Assembly: GCF_042186555.1 (NCBI RefSeq)
Contig: NC_133325.1
Coordinates: forward strand, 90,424,982 to 90,488,981
Reading direction: 5' to 3'
DNA: 64,000 nt
Source: Aquarana catesbeiana
Lineage: Eukaryota > Chordata > Amphibia > Anura > Ranidae
Shown here: in pieces, positions 45,586 through 57,659 of the stretch
Layout of the letters: every line of letters starts with the position of its first letter
Numbering within the stretch: the stretch's first letter is position 1
Notes under the pieces: generated by a model
What the model was told of the DNA's origin: nothing
What the model saw: the letters and a program-made list of their open reading frames with translations, nothing else
Database searches by the model: none
Position numbers and translations under genes: made by a program

Positions 45586-45929
45586 TAACAAATGAAGCTA
45601 CTCCAGTTTTTTGTTTTTCTTGTGGGATAAAGGTTTTACATAAATCAATAAACAATGTATTATAAGCATCTTTGTCAGTGGTAAATGGTTTGTCTCTCCC
45701 CTCTGACTGTAACTTTTGCTGAACAACTTGGTCTGTTGAAGGAAGTTGAAAAATAACAGACTGGATCACCAGGTGAAAATAAAGGTGAAAAGTCTACAAA
45801 AAAAAAAAAAAAAACAGCATGAAAATATTGCAGCCACCACATCTAGGAACTGATAAGCTGCAATACATTACATTTTTGCTTTTGAGTTAAATACTGCTTT
45901 ATTTGTCTTTGAATGGGTGCTTTTGGGTG

Positions 45930-46060
45930 TTTGGGTGTTTGTTAGATTGTAAGCTCCTTGAGGGCAGAGTTTGATATGGACATATAATAAATATGTGTAA
46001 AGCGCTGTGTAAATTGCGTGAACTGACGACGCTATAAAAGTACCAGAGAAATACATTCTG
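45930..46060. repeat. Dispersed repeat tail (GATTGTAAGCTCC...GCGCTG type)
   Basis: Contains TTAGATTGTAAGCTCCTTGA and GTAAAGCGCTGTGTAAATT, words common in vertebrate SINE or LINE 3' tails. Too short to classify. Confidence 0.45.
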
Positions 46061-46359
46061 ACCATAGGAACACACATGCAATAATGGCCTTTTATAAATA
46101 AGTGTTACTATGTGCATCCAGGGGTGATAGGATCTCTAGCACTACAAGGCCCATTCATTAAAGAATACTGTGCTCTCTGTGTAAGAACTGAATGTTCACA
46201 GCGTCTTTTCAATGACATCTAGTGGCCATTCTGATAATTGCACTTTTTATCATTCTATAGCGGGGTAAGAAACCCTGGAGAGGTGAAGATCTACCTAAAC
46301 AACTTCAAACTTTTTTTTTTTTTTTTTTTTTTTGAGATAAGCTAGCAAGACCCTATTAA

Positions 46360-46742
46360 AGAGGGAGTCCACCTAAAAAGAAAATATTAAAAGCCAGCAG
46401 CTACAAATACTGCAGCTGCTGACTTTTAATAAATGGACACTTACCTGTCCTGGAGTCCAGCGATGTCGGCAGCCGAAGACGATCAATCGCTCGGCTCTAG
46501 GCTGCTGCCGCCGCCATTCTCTGTGAGGGAATCAGGAAGTGGAGCGTTGAGGCTTCACTTCCCGGTTCCCTACTGCGCATGTGCGAGTCGCGCTGCGCGT
46601 CCTAAGTGGTCCACGCTATCTCCTGGGACCTGTGTGTTTCCCAGGAGACAGCGGGGGTGGGGGCGCGGGAAGGGGCGTGACTCCCGCGGGAGTCTATTCC
46701 AGGAAGTGGGTGCAAATACCTGTAGTAGAGTGGAACTCCGCT
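46360..46742. mobile_element. TTAA-flanked MITE (AGCGG...CCGCT type), copy 2
   Basis: TTAA at 46356-46359 and 46743-46746. Ends AGAGGGAGTCCACC and, reversed, AGCGGAGTTCCAC. Same family as 24084-24568. The GC-rich centre contains an imperfect CTCCTGGGA / TCCCAGGAG pairing. Non-coding. Confidence 0.75.
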
Positions 46743-46969
46743 TTAAAAAGTAAGGAATATAAACGTATCCTACCTTTTTAGCTTCAGTAAGAAACCTGTT
46801 ATTCACTTTTATTAAAGCCCCACTCTGAGATAGTCTTCACCTTCCCCTCACCCCCCTCTATTGGATCATGATCTTAATGCCCTTTTTTACTCACCTTAAC
46901 CTCCCTGGCAGTATGATTATGTCAGATTTTTAATGTTCAAAGTGGTACAATGCCAACTTTGCGGCACTC

Positions 46970-47682
46970 ATGCAGGCTATCAACAGATGCCAGGCAGCAC
47001 TTACCACTAAGATTGATTCCCTGCAGATTGAGATGGGCCATATGAGAAAGGATTATGAAAAGATCCGCCGGCGGGTGGATGAGGTCGAGAGCTGTGTGGG
47101 GGACATGGAGGACACTGTGAGAGATCACACTGCCACCCTTCACACGGTCCAAATCCGCCTGAAACACCTGGAGGCTAAAACTGAAGATGTCGAGAACTGT
47201 AATCGGTGTAATAATCTGTGGGTCATTGGCCTCCCTGAAGGGACTGAGGGCCCCGACATCCCGGCCTTCACCGAACACCTCCTCCGCACACGCTTTTCCC
47301 ACAGGCGCCATTCCCCTCACACTTTGTTGTAGAGAGGGCTCATAGGATGCCTCCTACCCGCGGACCTCCAGGAGCACCACCGCGCACGTTTATCTTTAAA
47401 TTAATGAACTTCAGAGATCGAGATCTCATACTTTGAGAGGCCCGGAAGATGGATACCATCCGCCACGAAGCTGCCCGCCTCATGTTTTTCCCAGACTTCT
47501 CGGTGGATACCCAAAAACGGCGGAAATTGTTCGACGCGGTCAAGCAATCCCTCAGATCCCACAACATTAAATATAGTATGATGTTCCCGGCACATTTGCG
47601 GGTGGTCAATGGCGAAGCGGTCCGGTTCTTCACTGCACCCGAGGAAGCGGCACAGTGGGTGAATACCCTCCAGCGTGTGTGA
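46970..47682 (+). pseudogene. L1 ORF1 (nucleic-acid-binding coiled-coil protein), frameshifted
   Basis: The first frame (46970-47332) is a coiled coil with heptad spacing (RKDYEKIRRRVDEVESC, VQIRLKHLEAKTEDVENC) followed by NNLWVIGLPEGTEG, the start of the L1 ORF1 RRM-like domain. After a shift near 47320 the frame reads AHRMPPTRGPPG, RTFIFKLMNFRDRDLIL, then a stop. Next comes the C-terminal domain in 47449-47682 (LMFFPDFSVDTQKRRKLFD, KYSMMFPAHLRVV, EAAQWVN). The order coiled coil, RRM, C-terminal domain is that of vertebrate L1 ORF1, which packages LINE RNA. Confidence 0.82.
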
Positions 47683-48625
47683 TCCGGAGACCTCGCAGTT
47701 ATGGATCCGATCTGGGCCGCGAGAGTTAATACCTGCTTTGTGATCTTTTCTGTTTCTTCCCTGCCTTTGGAGGCTGGGCGACTCTCCACTGAGCAACATG
47801 TCTTACCTCTCTATCTCTTGCTCGCCATTCTGAGTGATCCTGGTGATGCGGGGTTGGCAGCTATCTTTATACATACTTCCAGTGCCTTTTGAACCTGCCC
47901 GGGGAGGGGACAAGTTGCTGAACACAGGTAACTACTACCCTTGTACCTTGAACTAATGGATCCTGGACTAATATCTCTCCCTGTGACCCTGCGGTGACTT
48001 TTCTTCCCCCGCTCTACACCCCTTTTTGTACCCATGACCGGGGCATCTAAGCACTTATCAGCACCGCCATTACATCTGGCTCTGTGGACACACAGCCCGA
48101 CCATATTGTCAACCCAAGGGAATTTATTTGACGAATGCCAGCCCTATGCTTTGTTGTCTACGCAAACTGGCACTTTACATGAGCAGCTCAAGTTTGTACC
48201 CCTGGCTCAGCCAGGAGACTCCTGAATTTTCTATCCCGCTCTGTTGGCAGCATTTCTGCTACGCCCCTATGCACTTAGTGCCCGTGTGTTCATCGCCTAC
48301 TTGTGGTTGTTAACCATGCTTGTTGAGGGGATCCAGGTGCACTCAAGTTGGAATGGATGCACAGGGTGGGGAGAGTTGGGGTATATGCTTTGTATTTTGT
48401 TGCTGTTCTTTTTGTTTTCAGTTTTTCAAGTTATATGCTAGCTAATGAAGGAATGTTGTTTCTGCATGCAACGCAGACGCTGCAGGCACATCTGCAGCTG
48501 CCAAAAGGCTGTCCGTGGCGGAGATCCCCTTCGGGGGCTGTTTTTGGTGATCCAGATGCAAGGCTGAGGCCCTCCAATATATACCCACACCTTCCCTTAT
48601 GGCCCCCTTGACAGTAATCTCATAG

Positions 48626-51255
48626 AACGTCCGGGTATTGAATTACAGGATTAAACATACCCTGGTTTTTAAATTCCTTAAACAATATTACCCTGATATC
48701 TGCATTTTGCAGGAAACACACCTGGTGGGGGGCAGGGTCCTCAGCCTCAAGAAACCCTGGGTTGGCCACTACTACCATGCCACCCACTCCACTCACGCTA
48801 GGGGGGTGTCAGGAAAGGTTCCATCCGCTTGTAATATCTGTCATTTGGCATTCAGTACTGAGGTCCACCAGCAGGTGTCTCCTGGCAGTTTGGAACTGTC
48901 AGGAGAACTTTCCCTTGCTGGTGGTATGTCATCTTTGGGCCGCAGTACTGGCATCCATCAGCAGATCCTGGCAGTGTGGAGCAGACAGCACCTCCTGCAA
49001 TCAGGTGTCACTTGAGGCCAATTACAGACATATAAATACCCGGCAACACTCACATGTTTGCCTTGGTATCGTCCTTGCGCCCTGACTTGCTAGCTTGTGA
49101 TCTGATCCTAATTCTGAACCTGTTCCTGTGCCCTGAACCTGTGATCCGTGTATCTGATCCTGTCTCCCTGTCCTGATCCCTATCCTGTCCCACCTGTTAC
49201 CCTCCATCCCTGCCCTACAGTCTGATCTGTCCATCCTCTCCCTGTACTGTGTTCCTTACCCCATCTGCTGATCTCCCTGTGTATGACCTGGGCCTGGCTT
49301 ACGTTTATGTTTCTGGAACATCCCCTGTCCATCTGCTGATCTGCTGTGTATGACCCTGGCCTAACTATTGTTTATGATTCTGGTATTTCCCATTTATTGT
49401 ACTTATCTGTCTGTTGTTATCTGTGGGTCTCTGTCTGTTGGTTGGTTATTGCACTGTGTCATATTGGAGGTGGTTGTACTTATATTATTCACTTACTTTA
49501 ATAAATCATTGTATTTTCACTTACATGTGTTTGGTGTTCCTCTGTAGCTAACCACGCAGTTCTGGTCACACCTGGTACATGACAGGGGGTTAGTATTTTA
49601 ATCCGTAAATCTCTCCTGTTCACACTTCTAGACCTGCATCTGGATCCCGAAGGTAAATACGTGGTTCTCCACACGAGTGTTGATGGTTTGCCTTTAATTC
49701 TGGCGGGATAATCCTCCCCCAGCCTCCATTGGACTCCTCAATAAGATAACACAGATACTGGCGTCCCACTCGGTCGGTAATCTTAACTGGGGACTTCACT
49801 ATGGTACCGTGCCCAAATAAGGACAAACTGTCTCCTGACCTGGCTAAGGACTCTCCCGTTGGGCGACAACGTTAGGCCTCACGGATGTTTGGAGATGGAA
49901 ATACCCCGGGACCAGGGGCTACACCTGTAGCTCTGCTACGTACACGGCTATGTCACGTATCGACCTCATATATGTCAGCAGCCCTGTCTTATCTAGGGTG
50001 CAGGAAATATCCGTTCTCCCTAGAGGGATTTCAGATCATACGCCCATCCTCCTGAAGTTACACACTAGAGTGGCCCCAGGTGATTGCCTGTGGCGCTTGT
50101 CGAGATACTGGGTTTCGGATGAACGTGTCGAGCCTGTGGTGGAGTCAGCCATTACGGCGTATTGGGCTCCTGACCCCACTGGGACAGAGACACCTACCAG
50201 ATGGGAAGACTTCAAACTCTACATTAAGCAGCAATATAGATCGGCCGTAGGGTCGGCACGCTCTTCTTCCCAGGCTTCGCTTGCCCAGGCTGAGGCTACT
50301 GCCCAGAGGTTGGAGACCGAATATTTGGGGTTGGGGGGGGGGCCGGAGGAGAGACTTGCTTGTGGCCCTGAGGGAGGTTCAGCATCTCAGGCTCTCTGCG
50401 GCAAAGAAACAGCTACTCTAGCAATCATAAAAAGTATTTGAGCAGGGTGAGAGATCGGGTCGTATGCTTGCCTGGCTCACTAGAGAGCCTACGGATGCTA
50501 CCCATATTGCTAACATTAAGGACGGGTCAGGGAGGTTGCTGTCAGACAGGGGTGAAATAAACACATGCTTTGCTGCCTACTACAGAGACTTCTATTCCTC
50601 TAGAGCTGAATTCACCCCTGTAGAGCTCCAGTTCTTCCTTGACAATCTTCAATTTCCCACTCTATCAGAAGAAGCATGTCTGCAATTGGAGGCTTCAATC
50701 ACTCTGAAGGAGGTTCAGACGGCAAATTCCTCTATGCAGGCCGGCAAGACCCCGGGGGGAGGATGGCCTCCCAGCTGAGTTCTTCAAGACACACTGTGCC
50801 TCGCTGGCTGCCAGACTTAGAGGGGCCCCATTAACTTCTCTTAGCACAAAAACTCTGCCGCCCTCTATGATGAAAGCTGTGATTGTTGTCATTCCCAAGC
50901 CGGGGAAGGATCCCGAGCGCTGCCCATCATACAGACCAATTTCACTGTTAAATGTGAATGCAAAATTTTTAACTAAAGTGCTTGCTAATAGTCTTAATGG
51001 CAGAGATTCCCCCTCTCCCTGGCTCTATTTGCCCTTGCTATTGAGCCCCTGGCCATCCTCCTCTGGTTCTCATTGACGGTCACTGGCATATCAGTTCAAC
51101 CCATTGTTGAGAAAGTGTCTATGTATGCTGACGATACCCTCCTCTACCTTAAAGACCCACACCAATCCTTGTCGGCAGCCCTAGAACTGATTGATTCATT
51201 GGCAAATTTTCAGGAATTAGAATTAACTGGGATAAGTCGGTCCTATTCCCCCTAA
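48626..51255 (+). pseudogene. L1 ORF2 (endonuclease, reverse transcriptase), heavily broken
   Basis: The endonuclease N-terminus (48638-48805; YYPDICILQETHLVGG with the catalytic glutamate in QETH) is split by the solo LTR and resumes after 49590 (VSILIRKSLLF, EGKYVVLHTSVDG). The end of the domain is in 49950-50441 (SRIDLIYVSSPV, ISDHTPILL with the SDH motif). Reverse transcriptase N-terminal parts follow at 50464-50778 and 50867-51000 (VIVVIPKPGKDPE, YRPISLLNVNAKF). An internal deletion near 51000 removes motif A. Motif C survives as SMYADDTLLY at 51117-51150. At least four frameshifts; inactive. Confidence 0.82.
48807..49584 (+). mobile_element. Solo LTR of the 6.77-kb retrotransposon family
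   Basis: Starts TGTCAGGAAAGGTTCC and ends CACACCTGGTACATGACA, matching the reverse complement of the LTRs at 6771 and 12684. Flanked by GGGGG (48802-48806 and 49585-49589), the 5-bp target duplication. It contains AATAAATCATTG near 49500 and TATAAATACCC near 49030. At 778 bp it is 200 bp longer than the other LTRs; part of the excess is a duplication of the first about 90 bp (AACTGTCAGGAGAAC near 48894) and extra CTGATCC-rich repeats. Solo LTRs arise by recombination between the two LTRs of a full element. Confidence 0.87.
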
Positions 51256-51443
51256 ATCAAAGTGAGCCCCCCGGACCTTTCCGCCCCCCTCCAATGGGTA
51301 GACGGCTTCAAATACCTGAGCATCCAGATCAGGCCCAGATTAAGAGCATCATGGGCCTGGTGCTAAGGATGTTGGTGGGCCTTTTTATGAAAATAAATAA
51401 AATGAAAATGCAAACAATTTTTTGTTAAATTTAAATTAAAGAG

Positions 51444-51452
51444 AGAGAGGGG

Positions 51453-51518
<66 letters not shown>

Positions 51519-51625
51519 GGAATAGAGAGAGGGTGAAAGAGAGAGAGGGTGGTAGGGGGTGAAGGGGGTGAGTGAGAGAACAGGGTGAAAGAGAGGGGAT
51601 GAGAGAAAGAGGGGGGTGGGAGTGA
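51444..51625. repeat. (GA)n microsatellite and G/A-rich tract
   Basis: Near-perfect GA dinucleotide runs at about 51444-51535, decaying into GAGAGGGTG-type units until about 51625. The Ser/Leu-rich minus-strand open frames over it are compositional artefacts. Confidence 0.9.
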
Positions 51626-52859
51626 GGGGATGAGTCTGTGGGGGGCACAGCATAGTACATTACACGGGGGGGGGGGTATAGCACAGTACATCACATGGTT
51701 GGCACAACACATTACATGGTGGATACATGGATACAGCACATTTAATGGTGGGCACAGCACATTACGCGGTTGGCACTGCCCAATACAGCACATTACAAGG
51801 TAGGCACAGTACATTATATGGTGGGCACAGCACATGACATGGTTGGTACTGCACAACACAACACATTGCATGGTGGGCACAGCGCATGCACACAGTGGGC
51901 ACAGGACCTTATATGGTGGGCACAGCACATGACATGGCAGGCACAGCTGAGCACATTACATGGTGGGCACTGGACATTACAAGTGGGCACTGCACAGAAC
52001 ATTATATGGTGGGCACAACACATTATATAGTGGGTACTGCACATAGCATGGTGGGCACTGCACAGCACATGACAAGGTGGGCACTGCATGACACAGCACA
52101 GCACATTACATTGTGAGCACAGCACATTAAATGGTGGACACTGCATATGACATGATGAGCCCTGCACACCACATTCCATTGTGGGTACTGCACGGCACAT
52201 GCCATGGTAGACAATGTACAGCACATTACATGGTGAGTACAGCATATTACATGGTAGGCACTGCATGGTGCAGCACATGACATGGTGGGCACAACACAGC
52301 ACATGACATGGTGAGCACTGCACAGCAATTTACATGATGGGCACTGCACATGACATGGTGGGCACTGCATGACACAGCACATTACATGGTGGGTACAGCG
52401 CATTACATGGTGGGCACTGCATGGCACAGCACATGACGTGGTGGGCACAGCGCATTACATGGTGGGCACTGAATGGCACATAAGATTACATGGTGGGCAC
52501 AACACATTACATGGTGGGCACTGCATGGCATAGCACGTTTCATGGTGGGAAATGCAACTGCACATTACATGTTAGGAACTGCACATGACATGGTGGGCAC
52601 TGTTGAACAGCACACCACATTACACAGTGGGCACAACACACTACATGCTGGGCACAACACATGGCAGGGTGGGCACAGCATAGCACATGACATGGTGGGA
52701 AGTGCACATGACATGGTGGGCGCTGCACATTACACGGAGGGCACTGCACATTACATGGTGGGATCACTGTATGGCACAGCACATGACATGGTGGACACGG
52801 CAAATTACATAGCGGGCATTGCAAGGCACAGCCATGACATGGTGGGCATTGCACATGAC

Positions 52860-53961
52860 TAGAGGTCGACCGATATATCGGCCGGCCGATATATCGGCCG
52901 ATATTTGGCGTTTTTTACTTAATCGGCATCGGCCTGATTGTGCTGATAAAAAAGGCCGATTATAACTTCAGCGGGACTTGCAAATGACTTCTGTAATAGA
53001 AGTTAATGCAAGTTTCCCTAAGTTATCTGTGGAGAGGATTCTCTCCTCCTCTGGGCAGCCTGCCAAGTCTGATAAGAAGATACATTTGTATCTTTCAGGT
53101 TCTTTTTATCAATAGACTGAACTCCGCGTGTAGAAGTTCTCAGTTTAACCATTTAAAGACTAAATCTTTTCTGACACTTGTTGCTTACAAGTAAAAATCC
53201 TGTATTTTCTGCTAGAAAATCACTTAGAACCCCCAAACATTATATATATATATATTTTAGCAGAGACCCTAGGGAATAAAATGGTGATTGTTGCAATATT
53301 TTATGTCACACGGTATTTGTGCAGCGGTCTTTCAAACGCAATTTTAAAAAAAAAATACAGTAATGAATTAAAAAAAAAAATAAGCAGTAAAATTAGCCCA
53401 TTTTTTTTCGTCCAAAAGTTTTGATTACCTGTTTTTGTGTATTTATTATTTAAGATAGTTTTTTTTTTTTTTTTGGTTTTTTTTTTTTTTTTGGTTTTTT
53501 TTTCTAAATTATACATACAAGTGAACTGATTGAAGGTTTGTTTTGTTTAATGTTTAAATGAAAAAAAATTTCTGTATTACTTAAGGCTGCTTTCACACTG
53601 GAGCGGGCATGCGTTGATGGTAAAACGCTGCTAGTTTTAGCGGCGCTTTACCGTCATTTTAGAGGTGCTATTCGGCTGCTAGCGGGATATCACACTGAGA
53701 CTGCAGGGGAGCCGTTTTACAGGCACTTTACAGGCGCTGTTTTTAGCCCAAAAGCGCCTGAAAAACGCCCCAGTGTGAAAGGGGTCTAACTGTTAGATTT
53801 TATGAGATGAAGGGAAAAAAGAAAGGAAAAAAAAAAATCAGCCAAATATATCGGCCCAAAAAAATCGGCATCACATATCGGCCATCGGCCATCGGCCACC
53901 GCGATTTCTAAATATCGGCATCGGCATCGGCCAGAGAAAAACCCATATCGGTCGACCTCTA
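52860..53961. mobile_element. hAT-like element inserted in the satellite array
   Basis: Inverted ends TAGAGGTCGACCGATAT and ATATCGGTCGACCTCTA, then ATCGGC-rich subterminal repeats on both sides. CACATGAC lies directly outside both ends (52852-52859 and 53962-53969), an 8-bp duplication fitting hAT, although the host array itself contains CACATGAC. The interior shares words with the TTAA elements (AACATTATATATATA, CACACGGTATTTG) and carries a TTTCACACTG-type MITE at 53583-53790. No transposase. Confidence 0.78.
53583..53790. mobile_element. TTTCACACTG-type palindromic MITE
   Basis: Left end AAGGCTGCTTTCACACTGG, right end CCAGTGTGAAAGGGGTCT, with AGCGGCGCTTT / AAAAGCGCCTG internal pairing. Related to 21307-21389 plus 24652-24760, and to the single end GTGTGAATGGGGCCTTAC near 55720-55737. 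Superfamily not determined. Confidence 0.65.
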
Positions 53962-55124
53962 CACATGACATGGTTGGCACTGGATGGCACATCACATGAC
54001 ATGGTGGGCACTGCACATTACATGGTGGGCAATGCAAGGCACAGCACATGACATGGTGGGCACTGCAAGGCACAGCATGACATAGTGGGCACTGAACATC
54101 ACATGAAGGGCAATGCAATGCACAGCACATGACATGGTCAGCACAGCGCATTATATGGTGGGCACTGCAATGTACAGCAAATGACATACTGGACACAGCA
54201 CATTACATGGGGGGCACTGCAAGGCACATGACATGACATGGTGGGCACAGCACATTACATGGGGGGGCACTGCAAGGCACATGACATGACATGGTGGGCA
54301 CAGCACATTACATGGGGGCACTGCAAGGCACATGACATGGTGGGCACAGCACTTTACATAGTGGGCACTGCAATGCACATGACAGGACATGGTGGGCACA
54401 GCACATTACATGGGGGCACTGCAAGGCACATGACATGGTGGGCACAGCACATTACATGGGGGCACTGCAAGGCACATGACATGGTGGGCACAGCACATTA
54501 CATGGGGGGCACTGCAAGGCACATGACATGACATGGTGGGCACAGCACATTATATGGGGGGCACTGCAAGGCACATGACATGACATGGTGGGCACAGCAC
54601 ATTACATGGGGGGCACTGCAATGCACATGACATGGTGGGCACAGCACTTTACATAGTGGGCACTGCAATGCACATGACAGGACATGGTGGGCACAGCACA
54701 TTACATAGTGGGCACTGCAATGCACATGACATGGTGGGCACTGGGCACAAGAGAGCACATTACATGGGGGAAGCAGCAGTCTGTCCCCTAGCACAATAAT
54801 TACACAACATCCCCCTAACAAATGTACTGACCTTATCATAACAGTATGGGAGATGTCCTTCCTCCCGGGCTCCTGCTGGTTAGGACATCAGCGCCCCTCC
54901 CCCAGACATGGAGGATCTGTGTGAGTGAACAGATCCTGTGATAGGAGTCAGGTATCGGCAGAGACAGGACTTGGCTGCACTGACTTGTCTCCTCCATGTG
55001 TGCACAGAGGGCTCCTCTTCCTTCAGGAAGGCACACAGGAATTGACAAGCCACTTCCATGGGCCTATATTGAGGGAGGGGCCTGGAGCTGCAGCTCCACC
55101 AGCCACTATGTTAATCCGGCCCTG

Positions 55125-55757
55125 GGCGGAGCATTAGGCTCCGCCTCCGCCAGTTACTCTATCTCTGCGTAGATGACCCAGGGGCGGTCACTCTGGCCAG
55201 ACCAACTCATCGGCCGTCAGGGGGGGCGCCTGTCACTGGCTTCCCTCCTGGCCTCCTCACTTGCTAATTTGCTGTGCCGGCGCTGCGCTCCAGCAGGCCG
55301 GTCGTGGCGCCGGGGACAAGAGTATAGCGGGAGGCGGCCGCGAGAGGACGGGTAGTGGGACTTTATTTTTTGTGCTTTTTTGCCGCCCCCCCCTATGGCG
55401 CCCATGGCACTTGCCATGGCTGCCATACCCTAGATACGTCTCTGCATGTGCGGCTGCAGAGCAGGGACACCATGCATTTCATTTTGGCCCTGGGGGAGGT
55501 TTGAACACTCCTGACTCCCCCCTTATCTACGTCCCTGGGCGGTAGGATGGAAACAAACTGCCTGTTTCCATCTGACTGTCATCAGATTCGTCTGTTTTTA
55601 TCGGATCGAATGCCGGAGGGTGTCAACGGTCTGCTGACATCCGCCGCTCCATAGAGAACAATGGGTGGTCCGGTTAGATTCGCCTGAAAAACAGACAGGC
55701 GGACCCGATCGGCCCGCTGGTGTGAATGGGGCCTTACAATGCATTTCTATTTAATTT
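55125..55757. repeat. Repeat fragments, no gene
   Basis: GC-rich stretch (55130-55430) with weak pairing, then a MITE-like piece (about 55550-55737) ending TGTGAATGGGGCCTTAC. Open frames of 60-94 codons have no family resemblance. Confidence 0.45.
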
Positions 55758-55761
55758 TTAA

Positions 55762-57654
55762 CCGCTTCCCGACCGCCCACTGTATATTGACGTCCTGTTT
55801 TTTAACCACTTGACCACTGGGCACTTAAACCCCCTTCCTAACCAGACCAATTTTCAGCTTTCGGTGCTCTCACACTTTGAATGACAATTACTCAGTCATA
55901 CAACACTTTACCCATATGAATTTTTTGTCCTTTTTTTCACACAAATAGAGCTTTTTTTTGGTGATATTTAATCACCGCTGGGTTCTTTATTTTTTGCGCT
56001 ATAAAAGAAAAAAGACTGAAAATTTGGTAAAAAAAATGAATTTTTCTTTGTTTCTGTTATAAAATTTAGCAAATTAGTAATTTTTCTTCGGAAATTTTGG
56101 CCAAAATTTATACTGCTACATATCTTTGGTAAAAATAAGTACAACTTGGTGTATATTATTTGGTCTTTGTGAATGTTAGAGAGTCCAAAAGCTATGGTGC
56201 GAATATCTGAAAATTGATCACACCTGAAGTACTGACGGCCTATCTCATTTCTTGAGACCCTAACATGCCAGAAAAGTACAAATACCCCCCAAATGACCCC
56301 TATTTGGAAAGAAAACATTCCAAGGTATTTAGAAAGATGCATGGTGAGTTTTTTTGAAATTGTCATCTTTTCCCACAATTCTTTGCAAAATCAAGATTTT
56401 TTTTTTTCTTTTTTTTTTTTCACAAAATTGTCATATTAGCAGGTTATTTCTCACACACAGCATATGCATACCACAAATTACACCCCAAAACACATTCTGC
56501 TATTACTCCCGAGTACGGCGATACCACATGTGTGAGACTTTTACACAGCGTGGCCACATACAGAGGCCCAACATGCACGGAGCACCTCCAGGCGTTCTGC
56601 AGCACCCAGGCCAATTCTTGTATTTCTCTCCTACATGTAAAAATCATCATTTATTTGCTAGAAAATTACATAGAACCCCAAAACATTATATATATATATA
56701 TATATTTTTTTTTTAGCAAAGACCCTAGAGAATACAATGGCGGTTGTTGCAACTTTTTATCTCACACGGTATTTGCGCAGCAATTTTTCGAACGCGTTTT
56801 TTGGGGAAAAAAAACAGTTTTGTGCTTAAAAAAAAACAAAACAGTAAAGTTAGCCCAATGTTTTTGCATAATGTGAAAGATGAAGGTACACCGAGTAAAT
56901 AGATACCTAACATGTCACCCTTCAAAATTGCACACGCTCGTAGAATGGTGCCAAACATCGCTACTTAAAAATCTCCATAGGTGACGCTTTAAAATTTTTT
57001 ACTGGTTACATGTTTTGAGTTACAGAGGAGGTCTAGGGCCAAAATTATTGCTCTTACTCTAACGTTCGCAGTGATATCCCATATGTGTGGTTTGAACACT
57101 GTTTTCATATGTGGGCGGGACTTACGTAAGTGTTCGCTTCTGCATGCGAGCACATGGACATGGGCGCTTTAAACATTTTTTTTTTTTTTTTTTATTGTTT
57201 ATTTTACTTTATTTATTTTAGTTTGACACTTTTTTCCCCGAAAAATTTTTTTTGATCACTTTTATTTCTATTACAAGGAATGTAAACATCCTTGTAATAG
57301 GAATATGGCATGACAGGTCCTCTTTATAGTGAGATATGGGGGTCAATAAGACCCCACATCTCACCTCTAGGCTGGGAAGCCTGAAATAAAAAAAAAAAAA
57401 AAAAAAAACGATCTTGGCTTCGATCGTAGCGGTGAGTCGTTAGAAGCACCGGAGGGTGGCGGGAAGGGGGGGGCGTCCCCTCTCGCCTCCCATAAGAACG
57501 ATCAAGCAGTGGAACAGCCGCTATGATCATTCTTGTGGTGTAGGAAATTGCCGGCTGAAAAAGCTGATATCTGAATGATGCCTGTAGCTGCAGGCATCAT
57601 TCAGATATCCCCGCTCAAAGTCAAGGACGTCATATGACTGTGGGCGGGAACTGG
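55762..57654. mobile_element. TTAA-flanked composite MITE
   Basis: TTAA at 55758-55761 and 57655-57658. Outer ends CCGCTTCCCGACCGCCCAC and, reversed, CCAGTTCCCGCCCACAG, followed on both sides by a TGACGTCCT word. A second terminus, TTAA-CCACTTGACCACTGG, lies at 55802-55819; from there to about 57430 the sequence is the reverse complement of 30153-31144. The block is therefore a nested or recombinant element. It contains a TA-rich run (56690-56705) and long T and A runs. Non-coding. Confidence 0.65.
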
Positions 57655-57659
57655 TTAAA

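Larger units (their letters stand above)
46950..51328 (+). mobile_element. L1/Tx1-type LINE, copy 3, with ORF1 and ORF2 remnants
   Basis: Contains ORF1 remnants (46970-47682), an inter-ORF stretch and ORF2 remnants (about 48620-51260), interrupted by a solo LTR at 48807-49584. The 5' end abuts a different repeat piece (ACCTCCCTGGCAGTATGATT near 46911). The 3' end is lost at about 51328 in the reverse transcriptase thumb region. Dead through frameshifts and an internal deletion. Confidence 0.85.
51640..54765. repeat. Satellite-like array, about 21-bp unit
   Basis: Degenerate tandem units of the type GCACAGCACATTACATGGTG and GCACTGCACATGACATGGTG. In the right part (54190-54740) there is a higher-order alternation of CATTACATGGGGGGCACTGC and AAGGCACATGACATGG. 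The array is interrupted by the element at 52860-53961. The cysteine-rich (CPPCHVLC) or MVGTAH-type open frames on both strands are repeat translations, not genes. Confidence 0.88.
51329..55124. mobile_element. Possible hAT-like element containing the satellite array
   Basis: CAGGCCCAGATTAA at 51331 pairs with TTAATCCGGCCCTG at 55111-55124 (12 of 14 bases inverted), and such CAG...CTG ends are typical of hAT. The expected 8-bp duplication is not found, so the pairing is only suggestive. If real, it holds the (GA)n run, the satellite-like array and the insertion at 52860-53961. Confidence 0.35.

Noticed and set aside
51814..52448. Cysteine-rich open frames (CPPCHVLC repeats) that look like a Cys-rich secreted protein
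   Set aside because: They are translations of the 21-bp satellite-like unit; several frames on both strands are open.
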